Assembly (NCBI GenBank): GCA_025351785.1
Contig: JANXVF010000059.1
Span: 1-64,000 of the forward strand
Source of the DNA: Flavobacterium sp.
GTDB taxonomy: Bacteria; Bacteroidota; Bacteroidia; Flavobacteriales; Flavobacteriaceae
Direction: 5' to 3'
DNA length: 64,000 nucleotides
Numbering within the stretch: position 1 is the first letter of the stretch; every line of letters begins with the position of its first letter. This document shows, one piece after another, positions 40,084 through 51,023 of this stretch. Both the position numbers and the translations under genes were made by a program. The notes beneath the pieces are model-generated. The model was not told the DNA's origin. It saw nothing but the letters and a program-made list of their open reading frames with translations, and ran no database searches.

Positions 40084-41430
40084 ATGAATAAAAATACACA
40101 TTCCACAAACTTATTGCTCAATTTAGGTATCGAAAACCTCAATGAGATGCAAGAAGTTTCACAAAATACTATCCTTAGCGATAGCAATATTTTATTATTA
40201 TCGCCAACAGGTTCTGGTAAAACTATCGCTTTTTTACTTCCAATATTTCAAATGCTTCGGGAAGAAGTAAAAACAATTCAATGTTTAATTTTAGTTCCGT
40301 CTCGCGAATTAGCTTTACAAATAGAACAGGTTTGGAAAAAAATGGGCACCAATTATAAAGTAAATTCTTGCTATGGTGGGCATTCTATAGAAACCGAAAT
40401 TAAAAATTTATCAAATCCTCCTGCTGTTTTGATAGGAACTCCTGGTCGTATTGCCGATCATATAGATAGAGGAACTTTTAAAACTGAATCTATCGAAACA
40501 TTGATTTTAGATGAATTTGATAAATCGTTACAACTTGGTTTTCATGAACAAATGTCGTTTATAATTTCAAAATTAAATAATCTTAATAAACGTATTCTAG
40601 TATCAGCAACATCTGATATTGAAATTCCAAAATATACACGAGTATTAAATCCTACAATTTTAGATTTTATTCCTCAAGAAATCAAAAACCAGAATTTATC
40701 AATTAAACGTATTGTTTCTACAGATAAAGACAAAGTAAATAGTTTGTTTCATTTGATTTGTTGGTTGCAATCAGAATCGGCAATCGTTTTTTGTAATCAT
40801 CGTGATGTTGCAGAGCGCGTTAATGATATTATGAACCAAAAAGGAATTTACACTACTTATTATCACGGTGGGATGGATCAAGAAGAGCGTGAACGCGCTT
40901 TGATACAGTTTAGAAACGGAAGTGTACGCTATTTAATTACCACAGATTTAGCTGCCCGAGGTCTTGATATTCCCGAAATGAAACATGTAATTCATTATCA
41001 TTTGCCTCTAAAACTAGACGAGTTTACCCACAGAAACGGTCGTACAGCTCGAATGTTAGCAACAGGAACAGCCTATATTATAACAAACGATACTGAGAAA
41101 AAATTGGATTATTTAGATTATGAAATACCAGTTTTAAATGTTGAAAATGCACATGTTTTACCAAAACCACCAGAGTATAAGACTATTTATATAAGCGGAG
41201 GTAAAAAAAACAAACTTAATAAAATAGATATTGTTGGGTTTTTTTCTCAAAAAGGAAAATTAGAAAAAGGCGATTTGGGACTCATAGAAGTTAAAGATTT
41301 TATTTCGTTTGCGGCAGTGAAAGCCAAAAAAGTTTCGGGTTTACTTACCGCAGTTCGTGATGAAAAAATGAAAGGTAAAAAATTTAAAATAGAAATTGCT
41401 AGACAAGTTATTAAACGAGTAGAGGAATAA
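40084..41430 (+). CDS. DEAD/DEAH box RNA helicase
   Basis: LSPTGSGKTIAFLLP, LILVPSRELALQIE, LILDEFDKSL, VSATSD, HRNGRTARM. Confidence 0.96.
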   Translation: MNKNTHSTNLLLNLGIENLNEMQEVSQNTILSDSNILLLSPTGSGKTIAFLLPIFQMLREEVKTIQCLILVPSRELALQIEQVWKKMGTNYKVNSCYGGHSIETEIKNLSNPPAVLIGTPGRIADHIDRGTFKTESIETLILDEFDKSLQLGFHEQMSFIISKLNNLNKRILVSATSDIEIPKYTRVLNPTILDFIPQEIKNQNLSIKRIVSTDKDKVNSLFHLICWLQSESAIVFCNHRDVAERVNDIMNQKGIYTTYYHGGMDQEERERALIQFRNGSVRYLITTDLAARGLDIPEMKHVIHYHLPLKLDEFTHRNGRTARMLATGTAYIITNDTEKKLDYLDYEIPVLNVENAHVLPKPPEYKTIYISGGKKNKLNKIDIVGFFSQKGKLEKGDLGLIEVKDFISFAAVKAKKVSGLLTAVRDEKMKGKKFKIEIARQVIKRVEE

Positions 41431-41637
41431 GTGAGGATGCCTTTGTAATTATATATTTCTAAAATAACAGTAGTAAATGTCAAATTATAAGTTAACAATA
41501 TTAATATACACATTTTCTAGCCATTTTTTGGACTTAAGCCTAATTGCGGTAAGCATTTTAAAATAAATAAGATTATTTGAACCCAAAGGATTTATAATAA
41601 TTCGCAATTTCTATTTTCAAATTTGAATCTATAAATG

Positions 41638-41645
41638 TACTTTTG
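41638..41645 (+). promoter_or_regulatory. -7 box TACTTTTG for guaA (possibly leaderless)
   Basis: Exact TAnnTTTG ending 4 nt before the A of the ATG at 41649. Confidence 0.5.
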
Positions 41646-41648
41646 CCT

Positions 41649-43178
41649 ATGCAACACAACGTACTTATTTTAGATTTCGGATCGCAATACACACAACTTA
41701 TTGCTCGACGCGTTCGCGAATTAAACATTTTTTGCGAAATATTTCCTTTTAATAATTTTCCTAATGATTTATCGTCATACAAAGCTGTTATTTTAGGCGG
41801 TAGTCCATTTTCTGTTCGTTCCTCTGATGCTTTAAAAATTGATTTATCACTTTTTAGAGGTAAAATCCCAGTTTTGGCTGTATGTTATGGAGCTCAATAT
41901 ATAGCTCATTTTTGCGGTGGCGAAGTAGCAAGTTCTGACATTAGAGAGTATGGTAGAGCTAATTTATCATTTATCAAAAAAGATGAATTATTATTTCAAA
42001 ATGTAGCTTTAGATAGTCAAGTTTGGATGAGTCATAGTGATACAATCAAAACGTTGCCTACAAACGGTGTAAAACTGGCTAGTACTAAGGATGTAGAAAA
42101 TGTAGCATATAAAATTGAAGGCGAAAATACATTTGCTATTCAGTTTCATCCAGAGGTGTATCACTCTACTGATGGTAAACAAATTTTAGAAAATTTTTTG
42201 GTCAATATTGCAAAAATAGATCAATCCTTTACACCAGATAATTTTGTTGAAAATACTATAAAAGAATTACAACAAAAAATTCAAAAGGATAAAGTTGTAC
42301 TAGGTCTTTCAGGAGGTGTTGACTCGACTGTTGCAGCCGTTTTATTAAACAAAGCCATCGGAAAAAATTTATATTGCATATTTGTAAATAACGGTTTGTT
42401 GCGCAAAAACGAATTTCAAAATGTTCTAGATCAATATAAAGGAATGGGCTTAAATGTAAAAGGTGTTGATGCATCAGCTCGTTTTTTAGAAGCTCTTGCA
42501 GGAATTTCTGACCCAGAAACTAAGCGCAAAACTATTGGTCGAGTTTTTATAGAAGTTTTTGATGATGAATCTAAAATTATAGAAAACGTAAAGTGGCTGG
42601 CACAGGGAACAATTTATCCGGATGTGATCGAATCAGTTTCGGTAAAAGGTCCGAGCGCTACCATAAAATCACACCATAATGTAGGCGGTTTACCCGATTA
42701 CATGAAATTGAAAATAGTAGAGCCTTTAAGAATGTTGTTTAAAGATGAGGTGAGACGTATAGGAAAAACACTTGGAATTGATGCAGAACTTTTAGGTCGT
42801 CATCCTTTTCCTGGTCCTGGATTGTCAATTAGAATTCTTGGCGAAATTACCCCCGAAAATGTACGAATTTTGCAAGAAGTAGATGCTGTATTTATCAACG
42901 GATTAAAAGAGCATAATTTGTATGACAAAGTGTGGCAAGCAGGAGCAATTTTACTTCCTGTAAATAGTGTAGGAGTAATGGGTGATGAGCGCACCTACGA
43001 AAAAGTTGTAGCACTTCGAGCAGTAGAATCTACTGATGGGATGACAGCAGATTGGGTTCACTTACCCTATGATTTTTTGATGAAAATTACTAACGAGATA
43101 ATCAATAAAGTTAAAGGAGTAAACCGAGTTGTATATGACATTAGCTCTAAACCACCAGCAACAATTGAGTGGGAATAA
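41649..43178 (+). CDS. guaA: GMP synthase (glutamine-hydrolysing)
   Basis: [43 protein letters not shown]-terminal [13 protein letters not shown]. Confidence 0.98.
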   Translation: MQHNVLILDFGSQYTQLIARRVRELNIFCEIFPFNNFPNDLSSYKAVILGGSPFSVRSSDALKIDLSLFRGKIPVLAVCYGAQYIAHFCGGEVASSDIREYGRANLSFIKKDELLFQNVALDSQVWMSHSDTIKTLPTNGVKLASTKDVENVAYKIEGENTFAIQFHPEVYHSTDGKQILENFLVNIAKIDQSFTPDNFVENTIKELQQKIQKDKVVLGLSGGVDSTVAAVLLNKAIGKNLYCIFVNNGLLRKNEFQNVLDQYKGMGLNVKGVDASARFLEALAGISDPETKRKTIGRVFIEVFDDESKIIENVKWLAQGTIYPDVIESVSVKGPSATIKSHHNVGGLPDYMKLKIVEPLRMLFKDEVRRIGKTLGIDAELLGRHPFPGPGLSIRILGEITPENVRILQEVDAVFINGLKEHNLYDKVWQAGAILLPVNSVGVMGDERTYEKVVALRAVESTDGMTADWVHLPYDFLMKITNEIINKVKGVNRVVYDISSKPPATIEWE

Positions 43179-43238
43179 AAAAAGTTCGCAGTGTTCTGTT
43201 TACAGGTATCAGTCTGAATTTGAAATAAATAAAAAGAT

Positions 43239-45239
43239 ATGTTTAAAAATAGTGTTTATATTGTAGTATTTATGTTCGTAAGTTCTGTTTTCGGACAGAA
43301 TTATACAAAGCATACAGTTATTAAGGGAGAAACTATCCTTCAAATTGCCCAGAAATATAAAGTTACTCCGTATGATATATATAAACTAAATCCGGATTCT
43401 CAAAGTGGGATTCAGCCTAATTCGGTTTTATTAATTCCAAATTCGATTGTAAATACTGTAACTAAATCTGAAATTAAACCTAAAATTTCAAGTAATGAAG
43501 TAAATTTGAAACCCAGTTCTAAACCTACTCAACAAACGAAAACACATATTGTTGAAGCCAAAGAAACACTTTACAGCATTTCTAAATTGTATAAAATTTC
43601 TATTGAAGAATTGCAAAAAGCAAATACATTTTTAATAACAGATGGATTAAAAATTGGTCAGAAGTTAGCAATTCTGGATAGCCAAGTTTCACAAATCAAC
43701 ACTTCAAAAACAATTGTAAACCCAACCAGTATAGTAAATTTTGAAAATCGTACTCACGAAGTTTTGCCCAAAGAAACTAAATATAGCATAGCAAAAAAAT
43801 ATGGATTAACTGTAGAAGAATTAGAAAAACAGAATCCTGAAATTTTAGTAAATCTTCCAATAGGGTTTATACTTAAAATCAAATCTAAAATAACAACTAG
43901 CGACGAAAGAACTATTTTAAAAATCGAATCACAGGAACCAAAAGCAAAACCCGAAAATATTCAAGCCAAAACAACCGATTATACTATAAAATCGGGTGAA
44001 ACAATTTACAGTTTAACACATCTTTTTAAGATTTCTGAAGCTGCTTTAATCAGTTTAAATCCCGAATTAAAAAACCAAGTAAAAGAGGGAATAACAATAA
44101 AAGTTCCTGCAAATAGCTCCTTTTCAAAAAATATCAAATCAGATATTTCTGATTTTTCAAAATCAATAAATACCAAATCGAGAAAAGAGCTAGTACTTTT
44201 TATTCCGTTTAACGCTTCTAAAATTCAAAGCGATTCGTTAATAATCATGTCTGACAGATTAAAAAAAGACAAATTTTTGAACATGACTTTAGATTTTTAT
44301 GCTGGATCTATGATGGCAATCGATTCTGCTAAAGTTTTGGGATTAAATATCAATGTAAAAATTTATGATTCTGAAGAAACTAAAAATACAACTACGGCTT
44401 TAAATACTATTGAAACAAATAATTTTAGCAATACTGATGCGGTAATTGGACCATTTTATCAAACAAATATAGAGAAAGTAGCCGAAGCTTTATCGTCGAA
44501 AAATATTCCTGTAATTTCGCCATTATCAAAAGAGGAAGGGAATTCGTACCCTAACTTATTTCAAACAATGCCACAAATTGATGCCACTAGAACTGCAATA
44601 TTTGATTATATGCATGAAAAAAACGGCAATATTATTGCTGTTATCGATCCGAAAAAGATAGCTGTAAAGCAGTATATTGAGGAATTTCAAAAAGATGTAA
44701 AACTTGTAGGATTAAATGATAAAGGAATTTTTATTGCCGATAGTATTAAGAAGCTTTTTGTAAAAGACAAGCTTAATTTTGTAATTATGGAATCTGAAAA
44801 AACAGGAACAATTGTTACAACTACTAGTGCAATGTTAAATTCATTAAAAGAATTTCAATCCCAATTAGTGATATTTGAAAATAATGAAACACTTGATTTT
44901 GAAGAAATTGATTTGTCTAGAATTACAAAATTAAAAATGATTTATCCTTCAATTTCTAAAGAAAGTAATGCTGACGATATATTAAAATTTGAAAGAGCTT
45001 TTAAAAAGAAAAATAAAATTTTGCCAAGTCAGTATGCTACCAGAGGTTTTGATGTTACGTTTGACACAATGTTGCGATTATCGCAGGATAAAAGTTATGA
45101 ACAAACAGTTATCGATTTTGCCTCGGAGCAAGTAGATAGCAAATTTGATTATGAAAAGAAAATTTCAGGAGGTTATACAAATAAAGGAGTATACATTCTT
45201 TATTATGATAAGGATTTTTCAATAAAAGAAGCAAAATAA
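43239..45239 (+). CDS. LysM-repeat protein fused to type 1 periplasmic-binding-like domain
   Basis: At least four LysM units (HTVIKGETILQIAQKYKVTPYDIYKLNP, HIVEAKETLYSISKLYKIS, HEVLPKETKYSIAKKYGLT, YTIKSGETIYSLTHLFKIS), then a region beginning LVLFIPFNA with AVIGPFYQTNIEKVAEALSSKNIPVISPLS. Confidence 0.9.
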   Translation: MFKNSVYIVVFMFVSSVFGQNYTKHTVIKGETILQIAQKYKVTPYDIYKLNPDSQSGIQPNSVLLIPNSIVNTVTKSEIKPKISSNEVNLKPSSKPTQQTKTHIVEAKETLYSISKLYKISIEELQKANTFLITDGLKIGQKLAILDSQVSQINTSKTIVNPTSIVNFENRTHEVLPKETKYSIAKKYGLTVEELEKQNPEILVNLPIGFILKIKSKITTSDERTILKIESQEPKAKPENIQAKTTDYTIKSGETIYSLTHLFKISEAALISLNPELKNQVKEGITIKVPANSSFSKNIKSDISDFSKSINTKSRKELVLFIPFNASKIQSDSLIIMSDRLKKDKFLNMTLDFYAGSMMAIDSAKVLGLNINVKIYDSEETKNTTTALNTIETNNFSNTDAVIGPFYQTNIEKVAEALSSKNIPVISPLSKEEGNSYPNLFQTMPQIDATRTAIFDYMHEKNGNIIAVIDPKKIAVKQYIEEFQKDVKLVGLNDKGIFIADSIKKLFVKDKLNFVIMESEKTGTIVTTTSAMLNSLKEFQSQLVIFENNETLDFEEIDLSRITKLKMIYPSISKESNADDILKFERAFKKKNKILPSQYATRGFDVTFDTMLRLSQDKSYEQTVIDFASEQVDSKFDYEKKISGGYTNKGVYILYYDKDFSIKEAK

Positions 45240-45640
45240 TGACATCAAAAATAACATATTTAGGAAATCTTCGCACAGAATCTGAGCATATACAATCGGG
45301 TTCAAAAATTTTTACTGATGCACCGCTTGATAATAATGGTAAAGGCGAAGCTTTTTCGCCAACCGATTTAGTCGCAAACGCTCTTGGAGCTTGTATGTTT
45401 ACCATTATGGCAATCAAGGCTGAAACTATGAAAATAGATTTATCTCAATCGACAGCAACGGTTACAAAGGTTATGGGAGTAAATCCTAGACGAATAGTTG
45501 CGATTCAAATAACATTTGAAATGAATTTTGAAGCAGATAAAAAAATTAAAACAATTTTAGAAAAAACAGCTATGAATTGTCCTGTGCATGCGAGTTTACA
45601 TCCTGAAATTAAAAAAGAAATTATTTTTAATTGGAAATAG
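45239..45640 (+). CDS. OsmC family peroxiredoxin-like protein
   Basis: AFSPTDLVANALGACMFTIMAIKAETMKIDL and NCPVHASLHPEIKKEI. Confidence 0.93.
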   Translation: MTSKITYLGNLRTESEHIQSGSKIFTDAPLDNNGKGEAFSPTDLVANALGACMFTIMAIKAETMKIDLSQSTATVTKVMGVNPRRIVAIQITFEMNFEADKKIKTILEKTAMNCPVHASLHPEIKKEIIFNWK

Positions 45641-45643
45641 AAA

Positions 45644-46375
45644 TCAATAAAGCATAACTATTTCTTTGACTGCAAAATGCTTAACGGTATCATTATCCAA
45701 AACAATTTCTAACTTTCCGTCTCGAGTTACCGTTTTTATTATTCCCATAAATCGATTTTTGTTACTATCTTCAAAAGCCATGGGTTTATTTATTTTAAAA
45801 AGTATCGAAATATAGCTTTTCCATAAAATCTCTATTTGATTTGAGGAAATTAACTCACAATTTTTTTTAATTTGAAAATATATTTTAGCTAATAAATCGT
45901 CAAGATTAAATTCTACATTCATAATATTTGCTAATGAAGATGCATTTGGAAGATTTAAAAATTCCTTTTGATTCACATTTAAACCAATTCCAACAATTGA
46001 CTCAATTTTTGTGTCAGTTTTAAAAGTATTTTCTATCAAAATTCCCCCTATTTTTTTAGTGTCTGACATAATGTCGTTTGACCATTTAATTGATAATTTC
46101 TGTAAATTATACTCTTCTAAGGCTTGAATAACGGCTAATGAAATTGCTACATTTAAATCAAAAATCTGATTTATATTACTCAAAATATCTTTAATCAAAA
46201 TACTCATTATTAAGTTTTTACCACTATCAGAAATCCAACTTGCTCCCATTTGACCTTTACCTTTTGTTTGGTTTTGTGCCGTTACAATTGTAAAATTTTC
46301 AACAAGCTTATTTCTAGATAATTGTTTCAAATAATCATTAGTAGATTCTATGGCATCGAGTTTGATGAGTTTCAT
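45644..46375 (-). CDS. birA: Biotin--[acetyl-CoA-carboxylase] ligase
   Basis: LDAIESTNDYLKQL, QTKGKGQMGASWISDSGKNLIMSIL, IKWSNDIMSDTKKIGGILIE, GIGLNVNQ. Confidence 0.95.
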   Translation of the reverse strand: MKLIKLDAIESTNDYLKQLSRNKLVENFTIVTAQNQTKGKGQMGASWISDSGKNLIMSILIKDILSNINQIFDLNVAISLAVIQALEEYNLQKLSIKWSNDIMSDTKKIGGILIENTFKTDTKIESIVGIGLNVNQKEFLNLPNASSLANIMNVEFNLDDLLAKIYFQIKKNCELISSNQIEILWKSYISILFKINKPMAFEDSNKNRFMGIIKTVTRDGKLEIVLDNDTVKHFAVKEIVMLY

Positions 46376-46440
46376 ATAATTATTTTTGTAAAACAGTATT
46401 TAAACTTATGTTAAGCACCAAAAATAATCACAAATTTTGA

Positions 46441-46448
46441 TACCTTTG
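46441..46448 (+). promoter_or_regulatory. -7 box TACCTTTG for rsfS-ftsH
   Basis: Exact TAnnTTTG, 20 nt upstream of the rsfS ATG. Confidence 0.55.
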
Positions 46449-46467
46449 CAAACTATATAAAATTTAA

Positions 46468-46839
46468 ATGGCTAAAAAAACAGTAAGTACCGATATATTA
46501 TTGGCAAACATAATAAAAGGAATAGAAGAGGTTAAAGGGAACGATATTGAAATACTCGACTTAAGAGATATAAATACAGCGGTTTGTGACTATTTTGTAA
46601 TTTGTAGCGGAACATCAAATACTCAAGTGAATGCTATTGTGAACTCGGTTCAAAAAATGGTTTCAAAAGAGTTAAAAGATAAACCTTGGCATGTAGAAGG
46701 TACTGATAATGCAGAATGGGTTTTGATGGATTATGTAAGCATTGTAGTTCATGTTTTTCAAAAAGAAATTCGAGAATATTATAACATAGAAGGACTTTGG
46801 GGTGATGCCAAAATAACTTCGATTTCAAACAAATACTAA
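46468..46839 (+). CDS. rsfS: Ribosome silencing factor RsfS
   Basis: DILDLRDINTAVCDYFVICSGTSNTQVNAI-type sequence and KPWHVEGTDNAEWVLMDYVSIVVHVFQKEIREYYNIEGLWGDA. Confidence 0.97.
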   Translation: MAKKTVSTDILLANIIKGIEEVKGNDIEILDLRDINTAVCDYFVICSGTSNTQVNAIVNSVQKMVSKELKDKPWHVEGTDNAEWVLMDYVSIVVHVFQKEIREYYNIEGLWGDAKITSISNKY

Positions 46840-46855
46840 AAATTCATTATAGATA

Positions 46856-48775
46856 ATGGCAGATAAAAAAAAACCAAATGGTATTAAAATAAGTCCTTGG
46901 TGGATTTCGGGAGGATTGATTGCAATGTTTATTATTTTGAGCATCGTAAGTGGCTCGACCATTCAAGATCCTACGATTATTTCTTCTTCCAAACTTGAAG
47001 AACTTATCAATGCTGGGCAAGTAGATAAAATTAATGTATATAACAAATCACGCGCAGAGGTATACTTAAATGCTACTGCTTTATTAGACAAATCAAATTC
47101 TAAAATATCGAAAGACGTTTTTGGAAGTCCTAACAAAGGACCACATTACACAACTGAAATAGCTGACGCTCAAAACTTTGAAAATAAATTGATTAAAGCT
47201 GTTGCTGATGGAAAATTAAAAAATTACGATTTTAAACAAAAAAGTGATCTTACCGATTTGTTAATGAGTGTTTTACCTTTTGTTTTAATATTAGGCGTTT
47301 GGCTGTTCATCATGAAAAGAATGTCAGGTGGCGCTTCTGGGGGTGGTCAGATTTTTAATATTGGAAAATCGAGAGCAAAACTTTTTGATGAAAAAGCAGA
47401 TGTTAAAACAACATTTAAAGATGTTGCAGGACTTGAAGGCGCAAAAGAAGAAGTTCAAGAAATAGTCGAGTTTTTAAAAAATCCACAGAAATATACTGCT
47501 TTAGGAGCTAAAATACCAAAAGGTGCTTTACTTGTTGGGCCTCCTGGTACCGGAAAAACTTTATTGGCAAAAGCAGTAGCTGGCGAAGCTCAAGTACCGT
47601 TTTTTTCACTTTCGGGTTCAGATTTTGTAGAAATGTTTGTGGGTGTAGGTGCATCAAGAGTTAGAGATTTATTTAAACAAGCAAAAGATAAATCGCCCTC
47701 GATTATTTTTATTGATGAAATAGATGCAGTAGGTCGAGCAAGAGGAAAAAACAGTATGTCTGGCGGTAATGATGAAAGGGAAAGCACTCTAAATCAATTA
47801 CTTACTGAAATGGATGGTTTCGGAACCAATACACACGTTATTGTTATTGCTGCTACCAATAGAGCTGATGTACTTGATAAAGCGTTGATGAGAGCAGGAC
47901 GATTTGATAGACAGATTTATGTTGATTTGCCAGATATTAATGAAAGGAAAGAAATTTTTGAAGTTCACCTTAAACCATTGGTAAAAGTTGAAGGTTTAGA
48001 TACAGATTTTTTAGCCAAGCAAACTCCTGGATTTTCAGGAGCCGATATTGCAAATGTGTGTAACGAAGCTGCACTGATAGCTGCTCGTAACAATAAAACT
48101 GCAGTCGATAAACAGGATTTTCTGGACGCTGTAGATAGAATAGTTGGTGGTTTAGAAAAGAAAAATAAAATTGTTACACCGCAGGAAAAACGAGCTATTG
48201 CGGTTCACGAAGCGGGTCATGCAACAGTAAGCTGGATGCTTGAGCACGCAGCACCACTTATAAAAGTGACAATTGTACCGCGAGGTCAAAGTTTAGGAGC
48301 AGCATGGTACTTGCCCGAGGAACGGTTAATTGTTAGACCTGACCAAATGCTTGATGAAATGTGCGCTACAATGGGTGGAAGGGCTGCTGAGAGAGTAGTT
48401 TTCGATAAAATTTCGACTGGTGCATTATCAGATTTAGAAAAAGTTACTAAACAAGCACGAGCCATGGTAACTATTTATGGATTGAACGAAAAATTAGGTA
48501 ATATCACTTATTATGATTCATCAGGACAAAATGAATATAATTTTAACAAACCATACTCAGAAGATACTGCAATAGTTATAGATAAAGAAATTTCAAGTCT
48601 AATTGAAGGACAATATCAAAGAGCTATTAAACTACTTGAAGAAAATAAAGATAAACTTTTAAAGCTTGCCGATATTTTGATTGAGAAAGAGGTTATTTTC
48701 AAAGATGACTTGGAAACAATATTCGGGAAAAGATTGTTCTCTAATTCAGAAGATTTGATCGAAATAAAAGCATAA
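46856..48775 (+). CDS. ftsH: ATP-dependent zinc metalloprotease FtsH
   Basis: GALLVGPPGTGKTLLAKAVAGEA; HEAGHATVSWML zinc site. Confidence 0.99.
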   Translation: MADKKKPNGIKISPWWISGGLIAMFIILSIVSGSTIQDPTIISSSKLEELINAGQVDKINVYNKSRAEVYLNATALLDKSNSKISKDVFGSPNKGPHYTTEIADAQNFENKLIKAVADGKLKNYDFKQKSDLTDLLMSVLPFVLILGVWLFIMKRMSGGASGGGQIFNIGKSRAKLFDEKADVKTTFKDVAGLEGAKEEVQEIVEFLKNPQKYTALGAKIPKGALLVGPPGTGKTLLAKAVAGEAQVPFFSLSGSDFVEMFVGVGASRVRDLFKQAKDKSPSIIFIDEIDAVGRARGKNSMSGGNDERESTLNQLLTEMDGFGTNTHVIVIAATNRADVLDKALMRAGRFDRQIYVDLPDINERKEIFEVHLKPLVKVEGLDTDFLAKQTPGFSGADIANVCNEAALIAARNNKTAVDKQDFLDAVDRIVGGLEKKNKIVTPQEKRAIAVHEAGHATVSWMLEHAAPLIKVTIVPRGQSLGAAWYLPEERLIVRPDQMLDEMCATMGGRAAERVVFDKISTGALSDLEKVTKQARAMVTIYGLNEKLGNITYYDSSGQNEYNFNKPYSEDTAIVIDKEISSLIEGQYQRAIKLLEENKDKLLKLADILIEKEVIFKDDLETIFGKRLFSNSEDLIEIKA

Positions 48776-48800
48776 ATTTTAGGTTACGAGTAAAAAAATA

Positions 48801-48839
48801 AAAATCTTAATTCAAAAAATGCTTTTGAATTAAGATTTT
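48801..48839 (+). terminator. Intrinsic terminator after ftsH
   Basis: AAAATCTTAATTCAAAA-AATGC-TTTTGAATTAAGATTTT, 17-bp perfect stem. Confidence 0.82.
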
Positions 48840-48890
48840 TTTATCTTTGAAAGTTTTCAAATCACAATACCAGTAATACGAATTAGAAAT

Positions 48891-49490
48891 ATGAGTCTTT
48901 TTAAAAAAATATTTGGTTCTTCAAACGATTCTTCAAATGAAGACAATAAAAGCGAATATAACACTCACAATGATGGCTTACTCCCTGTAGATGAGCAATT
49001 TACCTTCAATTTTAAAAAAAATGGTGGTAAATTTATTTATTGCGAAAATATAGGAGAAGTAAGAGAACAATTTGAAAATATATTAGAAGAAAATGATTGG
49101 TTTGAAAGTGAGGTTTTATGTTATGAATCAAAACTACATAGCTTATTGGATGAGAATAAATTGATTTATAACAATCCATCTACACCGAAATTTATTTTTG
49201 CTAGTTGCGAAAATCTAATTGCAGATGAAGGTTCTGTATTATTTTCATCCAATCAAATAAAACAATTAAAACCAAATGAATTACCAGATAATATTGTGAT
49301 ATTGGCTACTACAAGCCAAATTCTTGAATCAAAAAGTGATGGTTTAAGAATGATAAAAAAGAAGTATGATAAAGATTATCCTTCAAATATTACTACCATT
49401 AAATATTTTGAAAAAGTACAAGATGAAGACTTCTTAACTTATGGAAGTTGTGCTAAAAATCTTTATTTACTGCTACTTGAAGATTTATAA
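48891..49490 (+). CDS. LUD domain-containing protein (LutC/YkgG-like)
   Basis: ASCENLIADEGSVLFSSNQIKQLKPNELPDNIVILATTSQI. Confidence 0.8.
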   Translation: MSLFKKIFGSSNDSSNEDNKSEYNTHNDGLLPVDEQFTFNFKKNGGKFIYCENIGEVREQFENILEENDWFESEVLCYESKLHSLLDENKLIYNNPSTPKFIFASCENLIADEGSVLFSSNQIKQLKPNELPDNIVILATTSQILESKSDGLRMIKKKYDKDYPSNITTIKYFEKVQDEDFLTYGSCAKNLYLLLLEDL

Positions 49491-49492
49491 AA

Positions 49493-50383
49493 ATGAATGA
49501 AACTCTAAAACGAGGAATTTCGGGTGCTGTTTATATCATTTTATTGTTAACATCGATACTTTTTTCAACCGAAAGTTTTTTTATATTATTTGGTATATTT
49601 TTATTCATTTCAATTTATGAATTTTGCAATCTTGTTCAAATAAATAAATTAATTCCAATACTTTTTGGGACTTTTTTTTACACAATTCTTACTGCAATTT
49701 GCTTTTATAAATTAGAAACACAGCTTGTTATTGATGAAATTTTTAATAAAAAAATTATAATTTCATTTAACAACAATCAATTAAACTTAATTTTATTGGT
49801 TATTACCTTGGTAGTTTCTATAAAATGTATACTATTTTTATTTTATGATGCAGTTTTAAAAATTAGTACATCGTCAAAATATTTATATTTAATAGGTTAC
49901 ATTATTTTACCTTTTGTATTTATAACTAAAATTTCATTTGGATTAAAAAGTTACAATCCTAAAATCATAATCGGTTTATTTATTTTAATCTGGACTAATG
50001 ATACTTTTGCATATATAGTTGGAAAATCAATAGGAAAGCATAAACTTTTTGAAAGAATTTCTCCCAAAAAAACAATTGAAGGATTTTTAGGAGGGGTCAC
50101 ATTTGCAGTTCTAGCAGGTTTTTTAATATCTAAATATTATATTCAGGCAAATTATAATTTTTCTCAAAAATCAATATTGATTTGGATTTCACTTGCCATA
50201 ATTGTAGGAGTTATGGGAACTATAGGTGATTTAATTGAGTCAAAATTTAAGCGTATTGCAGGTGTAAAAGATAGCGGAAAAATAATGCCAGGTCACGGTG
50301 GTATTTTAGATAGATTAGATAGTGTTATATTTGTAGCACCTTTTGTATTTTTGTTTTATCAAATATTAAATTATGTTTCATAA
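49493..50383 (+). CDS. cdsA: Phosphatidate cytidylyltransferase
   Basis: Multi-TM; NDTFAYIVGKSIGKHKLFERISPKKTIEGFLGG...GDLIESKFKRIAGVKDSGKIMPGHGGILDRLDS. Confidence 0.97.
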   Translation: MNETLKRGISGAVYIILLLTSILFSTESFFILFGIFLFISIYEFCNLVQINKLIPILFGTFFYTILTAICFYKLETQLVIDEIFNKKIIISFNNNQLNLILLVITLVVSIKCILFLFYDAVLKISTSSKYLYLIGYIILPFVFITKISFGLKSYNPKIIIGLFILIWTNDTFAYIVGKSIGKHKLFERISPKKTIEGFLGGVTFAVLAGFLISKYYIQANYNFSQKSILIWISLAIIVGVMGTIGDLIESKFKRIAGVKDSGKIMPGHGGILDRLDSVIFVAPFVFLFYQILNYVS

Positions 50384-51023
50384 AGAAGGCACTAAAATCA
50401 TTTTTATTTCAATGTTGCTCACCATGGCAATTTTACTTTTGTCACGTTATTTTATTCCAATAAAATGGATAGAGATGATTATACAATTAACAGCAGTTGG
50501 ATTTTTAATCATCGTATTGCAATTTTTTAGAAATCCACAGCGCATTGTTATTATTAATGATAATCATATACTCGCTCCCGTTGATGGTAAAGTAGTTGTT
50601 ATTGAAGAAGTTTTTGAGCCAGAATATTTTAAAGATAAACGGATGCAAGTTTCAATTTTCATGTCTCCCATAAATGTTCATGTTACTCGATATCCTGTAA
50701 ATGGTTTGGTAAAGTTCAGCAAATATCATCCCGGAAAGTATTTGGTAGCTTGGCATCCTAAAGCAAGTACTGAAAATGAAAGAACAACTATTGTTATTGA
50801 AAATAAAGTATTTGGTGATATTTTATACAGACAAATTGCAGGTGCATTAGCAAAACGAATAATTAATTATGCCGAGGTAGGAACACAAGTTGTTCAAGGT
50901 GAAGATGCAGGATTTATAAAATTTGGTTCAAGAGTTGATTTATATTTACCTTTAGGAACTAAAATTGATGTAAGTTTGAATCAAGTAGCAGTAGGTGGTA
51001 AAACTATAATTGCAATAAAATAA
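50373..51023 (+). CDS. psd: Phosphatidylserine decarboxylase (small form)
   Basis: MSPINVHVTRYPVNG...HPKASTENERTTIVIE...GFIKFGSRVDLYLP autocatalytic GS site; overlaps cdsA by 11 nt. Confidence 0.95.
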   Translation: MFHKEGTKIIFISMLLTMAILLLSRYFIPIKWIEMIIQLTAVGFLIIVLQFFRNPQRIVIINDNHILAPVDGKVVVIEEVFEPEYFKDKRMQVSIFMSPINVHVTRYPVNGLVKFSKYHPGKYLVAWHPKASTENERTTIVIENKVFGDILYRQIAGALAKRIINYAEVGTQVVQGEDAGFIKFGSRVDLYLPLGTKIDVSLNQVAVGGKTIIAIK

